A stretch of 7,670 nt of DNA from Candidatus Aminicenantota bacterium (GTDB taxonomy: Bacteria; Acidobacteriota; Aminicenantia; Aminicenantales; UBA4085): positions 11,816 through 19,485 of the forward strand of contig PMCY01000147.1 of assembly GCA_003154255.1 (NCBI GenBank), read 5' to 3'. The translations under genes and the position numbers were made by a program. The notes under the pieces are model-generated. The model made no database searches and was not told the origin of the DNA. It saw nothing but the letters and a program-made list of their open reading frames with translations. Shown here piece after piece: positions 5,000 to 7,670 of the stretch. Position 1 is the first letter of the stretch, and the number at the start of each line of letters is the position of its first letter.

Positions 5000-6238
5000 A
5001 TGAACTGGTGGGAAAATTCGGCGGCTCGTATCGTCTCGGGGTGTTTTCTCGTTGCCGGCCGCCCGGCCGAATCCTGGGTCCGGCGGATTGGAACGCCGCT
5101 CTTCGTCTACAGCCGGGACCGGCTGGTGGAGAACTATCGGCGCTTGCGGGCCCTGTTCGACGCCGCCCTGGACGTCGAGGTGCGCATTGCCTACGCCATG
5201 AAAGCCAACCCCTTCCCGCCCCTTCTCGAAACGCTGCGGCGGGAGGGCGCCTGGATCGATGCCGTCTCCCCGGGCGAGGTCGATCGGGCGCGCCGTTCCG
5301 GATATCCGGAAGACTGCATCCTCTATACCGGGACCAGCGGCAGCGAAGCCGATTTCCGCAGCGTCCTGGCCCGTCCCGGCATCGTCCTCAACATCGACGC
5401 CGTCGAGCAGATCGCCGTCATGCGCTCCGCCCTGGGCCGCGGCCGTCGCGGGACCGCGCCGCGGATTTCCGTGCGCTGGAACCCCGGCATCGGCAGCGGC
5501 TTCAACCCCAAGGTCATCACGGCCGGCGAGCGTTCCTCGGACGGGACGCCGATCAAGTTCGGTATCGAGGAAAGCCGCGTCCTGGATGCTTACGAAGCCG
5601 CCGCTTCGGCCGGGTTCCGGCCCGTCGGCCTGCACCAGCATCTCGGCTCGGGCTGGACGGAGGACGACTACCCGTCCGTGGTCCAGGCCGTGGACCGTAT
5701 GATGGACATGGCCGGACAGGTGCTGCGGGCCGGATTCCCTCTCGAATTCCTCGACCTTGGCGGTGGGTTCGGCCCGCGCTACGCCAAGGCCCCAAAGCCG
5801 TTCCCTGTCGGCCGCTATGCCCGCCTCATCGGCCGGAGCCTGCGCCGCGCCCGCCTCGGCATCCGCTCGATCGCCGTGGAGCCGGGCAAATACCTGGCCG
5901 CCGATGCCGGGGTCCTCCTCCTGCGGGTCAATTACGTCAAGAAAAGCTACGGCAATCTTTTCGCTTGCGTCGACGGCGGCACGTTCAACACCCTGCCGCG
6001 GCCGGCCGTCTATGGTGCCGTTCACGAAGTGATCAACGCCACCCGCCCATCCGGGCGGCGGGCCCCGGTCACCGTGGCCGGGAACCTCTGCGAGACGGGC
6101 GATGTCTTCGCCAAGGACGCGATGATGGCCGTGCCCGAGTCGGGCGACGTGCTGGCGATCCTGTGCGCCGGGGCTTATGGACGAAGCATGGCTTCCGAAT
6201 TCAACCTCCGCCCGATCGCCCGGGAAACACTTGCCTAG
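5000..6238 (+). CDS. lysA: Diaminopimelate decarboxylase (PLP, fold type III)
   Basis: This 412-residue enzyme should convert meso-diaminopimelate to L-lysine and CO2 in the cytoplasm, the last step of lysine synthesis. The PLP lysine is K68 in YAMKAN. HQHLGSG (212-218) and LDLGGGFG (251-258) bind PLP phosphate. RPAVY provides R334 and Y338, equivalent to the substrate-carboxylate Arg and Tyr of known LysA. C364-E365 in NLCETGDVFAKD is the active-site pair contributed across the dimer, and Y393 in GAYG stacks near the cofactor. One key position differs: the usual EPGR is EPGK (294-297), so the substrate-contacting Arg is replaced by Lys. The start is ATG 5000, preceded by GGAG; the open frame further upstream is DUF72 read in the wrong frame. 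The gene is coupled to DUF72 (4 nt) and to the UROD-like gene (1 nt). A related decarboxylase specificity is the main alternative. Confidence 0.9.
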   Translation: MNWWENSAARIVSGCFLVAGRPAESWVRRIGTPLFVYSRDRLVENYRRLRALFDAALDVEVRIAYAMKANPFPPLLETLRREGAWIDAVSPGEVDRARRSGYPEDCILYTGTSGSEADFRSVLARPGIVLNIDAVEQIAVMRSALGRGRRGTAPRISVRWNPGIGSGFNPKVITAGERSSDGTPIKFGIEESRVLDAYEAAASAGFRPVGLHQHLGSGWTEDDYPSVVQAVDRMMDMAGQVLRAGFPLEFLDLGGGFGPRYAKAPKPFPVGRYARLIGRSLRRARLGIRSIAVEPGKYLAADAGVLLLRVNYVKKSYGNLFACVDGGTFNTLPRPAVYGAVHEVINATRPSGRRAPVTVAGNLCETGDVFAKDAMMAVPESGDVLAILCAGAYGRSMASEFNLRPIARETLA

Positions 6239-6239
6239 G

Positions 6240-7337
6240 ATGTCCGCCCTTCGCCTGCTGCCCCTCGGCACGCCGCGGCCCGACGCCCGCCGCTTCATCG
6301 ACGGCCTGATGGGCCGGATTCGGCCGGACCGGACTCCACTGGTGGAATACCTGGTAGACGCCGCGGTGATGAAGCCCATCCTGACCGGTCTGCTCGGCCG
6401 CCGCTGGGCGGACTACGGTTCCGACCGGGAAGCGCAGAAGGCCTATCTGGACAATTTCATCGTCTTTTGGTCGCGGATGGGCTACGATTTCGTCCGTTTC
6501 GAGCAGGGCCTGCCCTTCCTCGAAGGCCGCTTGGAGGGCGCCGACCGGACGGCCGCCGCGGGAACCCGAGCCTGGGCGGACGAACACCGGGGCGCCATCG
6601 GGTCCTGGGCGGATTTCGAGCGCTATCCCTGGCCGCGCATCGAAGAATTTGATTTCTTCCCTTTCGAATACCTGGCTTCGCATCTTCCCGAGGGCCTGGG
6701 ATTCATCACCTGCCATGCCGGCGGCGTTTTCGAGCATATGTCCTGGATCCTGTCGCTGGAGGGAATGAGCTTCGCCCTGGCCGATGATCCGGCCCTGGTC
6801 CAGTCGACGGCCGACCGGATCGGCGGGCTCCTCCTTCATTTTTATGAACATCTGCTCGATCTGCCCAACCTGATTGCGGTCTTCCCGGGCGACGACATGG
6901 GGTTCAAGACCGGGCCCCTGATTTCGCCGTCCCATTTGAAAACTCTCGTCCTTCCCTGGCATAAAAAATATGCCGCGCTGGCCCATCGCCATGGATTGCC
7001 TTATTTCCTTCATTCCTGCGGCAACCTCGCGGCGATCATGCCCGATCTCGTCGAGGACGTCGGCATCGACGGAAAACACTCTTACGAAGACGCCATCCTG
7101 CCGGTCGAGGATTTCCAGTCCCGTTGGGGATCGCGGATCGCCGTTCTGGGCGGCGTGGATATCAACATCCTGTCCAAAGGCACGGAGGATGAAGTCCGCG
7201 GGCGGACGCGTCAATTGATCGAGACGTGCGGAGCGCGGGGCCGCTACGCCGTGGGCTCGGGGAATTCCATTCCCAGCTACATTCCGCCGGCCAACTACCT
7301 GGCCATGCTCGACGAAGCCCTGGACGTCCGGGTTTGA
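6240..7337 (+). CDS. UROD/MtaA-like family protein (not classical HemE)
   Basis: This 365-residue protein has the TIM-barrel fold of the uroporphyrinogen decarboxylase superfamily (PF01208). The visible blocks are EYLVDAAVMKPIL near the N-terminus, DDMGFKTGPLISP, HSCGN (258-262), GGVDINILSKGT and GSGNSIPSYIPPANYLAM (339-356). The HxCG motif supplies two of the three zinc ligands of corrinoid methyltransferases such as MtaA. The third, a Cys in the later GC motif, is replaced by the sequence GSGNSI. The Arg-rich N-terminal signature of HemE is missing, so haem synthesis is unlikely. The family includes methyl-transfer enzymes, but no corrinoid protein gene is nearby, so the substrate is unknown. 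The ATG at 6240 follows the lysA TAG after one base, indicating translational coupling; no strong Shine-Dalgarno is seen. A longer in-frame start at 6177 would lie within lysA and is less likely. Confidence 0.87.
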   Translation: MSALRLLPLGTPRPDARRFIDGLMGRIRPDRTPLVEYLVDAAVMKPILTGLLGRRWADYGSDREAQKAYLDNFIVFWSRMGYDFVRFEQGLPFLEGRLEGADRTAAAGTRAWADEHRGAIGSWADFERYPWPRIEEFDFFPFEYLASHLPEGLGFITCHAGGVFEHMSWILSLEGMSFALADDPALVQSTADRIGGLLLHFYEHLLDLPNLIAVFPGDDMGFKTGPLISPSHLKTLVLPWHKKYAALAHRHGLPYFLHSCGNLAAIMPDLVEDVGIDGKHSYEDAILPVEDFQSRWGSRIAVLGGVDINILSKGTEDEVRGRTRQLIETCGARGRYAVGSGNSIPSYIPPANYLAMLDEALDVRV

Positions 7338-7341
7338 GCTT

Positions 7342-7670
7342 CTAGGCCGGCTTTCCGGCCGGCGGAGGAGCCGGCGCCGGAGGAACCATCGCTGGCCCCC
7401 CAGGATCGACCGCCGGAAAATGATCGATGAAGACGAACCGTTCGAACGGATTCCGCTCCGGCCGCGCCGTTTCCTCCTGGACCTGGTCGGGGCGAAGGAC
7501 CGGGTTGATTTCTTCGGCCTTGCGGCCGAGGGCGATGACGGTGATGACCTTGTAGGCTTCGGGAATGCCTAACACCTCGCGCGTCTTCTTGGGGCTGAAG
7601 CCGGCCACGGGGTGGGCCACGAGGCCGAGCTCTGTGGCCCGCAGGATCAGAAACGCCGCGGCCAGCCCCA
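7342..7670 (-). CDS. Nitroreductase-family protein, C-terminal part (5' end beyond the window)
   Basis: The minus-strand frame is open to the right edge and ends with TAG (7344-7342), showing about 109 residues. The sequence GLAAAFLILRATELGLVAHPVAGF followed by EVLGIPEAYKVITVIALGR is characteristic of the C-terminal half of the nitroreductase-like flavoprotein fold (FMN-dependent NAD(P)H oxidoreductases). A GTG at 7620 is in frame but lies inside the conserved helix, so it is not the start. After the usual final segment NPFERFVF the protein continues about 28 residues, ending in a Pro/Ala-rich tail (PPAPAPPPAGKPA) that is longer than typical. The gene converges on the UROD-like gene with four bases between stops. 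The substrate cannot be inferred. Confidence 0.85.
   Translation of the reverse strand, partial: GLAAAFLILRATELGLVAHPVAGFSPKKTREVLGIPEAYKVITVIALGRKAEEINPVLRPDQVQEETARPERNPFERFVFIDHFPAVDPGGPAMVPPAPAPPPAGKPA

Noticed and set aside
5008..6309. Plus-strand open frame of 433 codons overlapping lysA
   Set aside because: The translation is Arg/Pro/Gly-rich frame-shadow sequence without recognisable motifs.
4943..6379. Long minus-strand open frame of 478 codons
   Set aside because: It is antisense to lysA, whose motifs are complete. Long antisense frames are expected in GC-rich coding DNA, and the translation shows no family motif.
6201..7214. Minus-strand open frame of 337 codons antisense to the UROD-like gene
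   Set aside because: It has no family motif, and the plus strand encodes a convincing UROD-superfamily protein.
6240..7337. Calling the UROD-like gene hemE
   Set aside because: It lacks the N-terminal Arg-containing signature of HemE and instead has the HSCG motif of the methyltransferase-related branch; no other haem gene is nearby.
7345..7360. GGCCGG-CTTT-CCGGCC hairpin as a terminator for the operon
   Set aside because: The stem is only 6 bp, no T-run follows on either strand, and it lies inside the nitroreductase coding region.

Overview
The window is a stretch of GC-rich chromosomal DNA of ordinary bacterial type. It holds nine protein-coding genes packed tightly on both strands. I see no rRNA, tRNA, CRISPR array, insertion sequence or phage gene. 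The high GC content and the mix of gene families (C69 dipeptidase, TRASH-domain membrane protein, PF04392 binding lipoprotein, UROD-like protein) would suit a Candidatus Aminicenantes/Acidobacteriota-type genome. That placement is inference only; nothing here is a phylogenetic marker.

Layout from left to right. A C69-family dipeptidase (+) is cut by the left edge (1-1320). Next is a 92-residue membrane-anchored TRASH-type metal-binding protein (+, 1402-1680). It meets an acylphosphatase (-, 1677-1961) tail to tail, and their stop codons interlock in one CTAG. A 93-bp divergent region follows, then a thiD-type HMP/HMP-P kinase (+, 2055-2831). The kinase also shares a CTAG stop with a convergent gene, a PF04392 ABC substrate-binding lipoprotein (-, 2828-3832). 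A 239-bp divergent intergenic region (3833-4071) holds two opposing promoters and GC-rich inverted repeats. A three-gene operon follows on the + strand: DUF72/YecE-like TIM-barrel protein, diaminopimelate decarboxylase (lysA) and a UROD/MtaA-like protein. The gaps inside it are 4 nt and 1 nt. A nitroreductase-family gene (-) runs off the right edge.

Most genes are housekeeping or metabolic: peptide degradation, acyl-phosphate hydrolysis, thiamine precursor phosphorylation, lysine biosynthesis, solute binding and flavin-dependent reduction. Apart from the DUF72-lysA-UROD operon, nothing ties them into one pathway.

The most interesting signals concern gene expression. Three genes have a -10-like hexamer (TAAAGT or TACAAT) only 6-8 nt before the start codon and no Shine-Dalgarno sequence, which predicts leaderless mRNAs. 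The lipoprotein gene shows the opposite arrangement: a promoter about 30 nt upstream plus a strong GAGGAGG. All three convergent junctions are within 4 nt of each other or overlap by 4 nt. Six of the nine genes stop with TAG. I found no convincing undescribed multi-gene system; the window is mostly ordinary.
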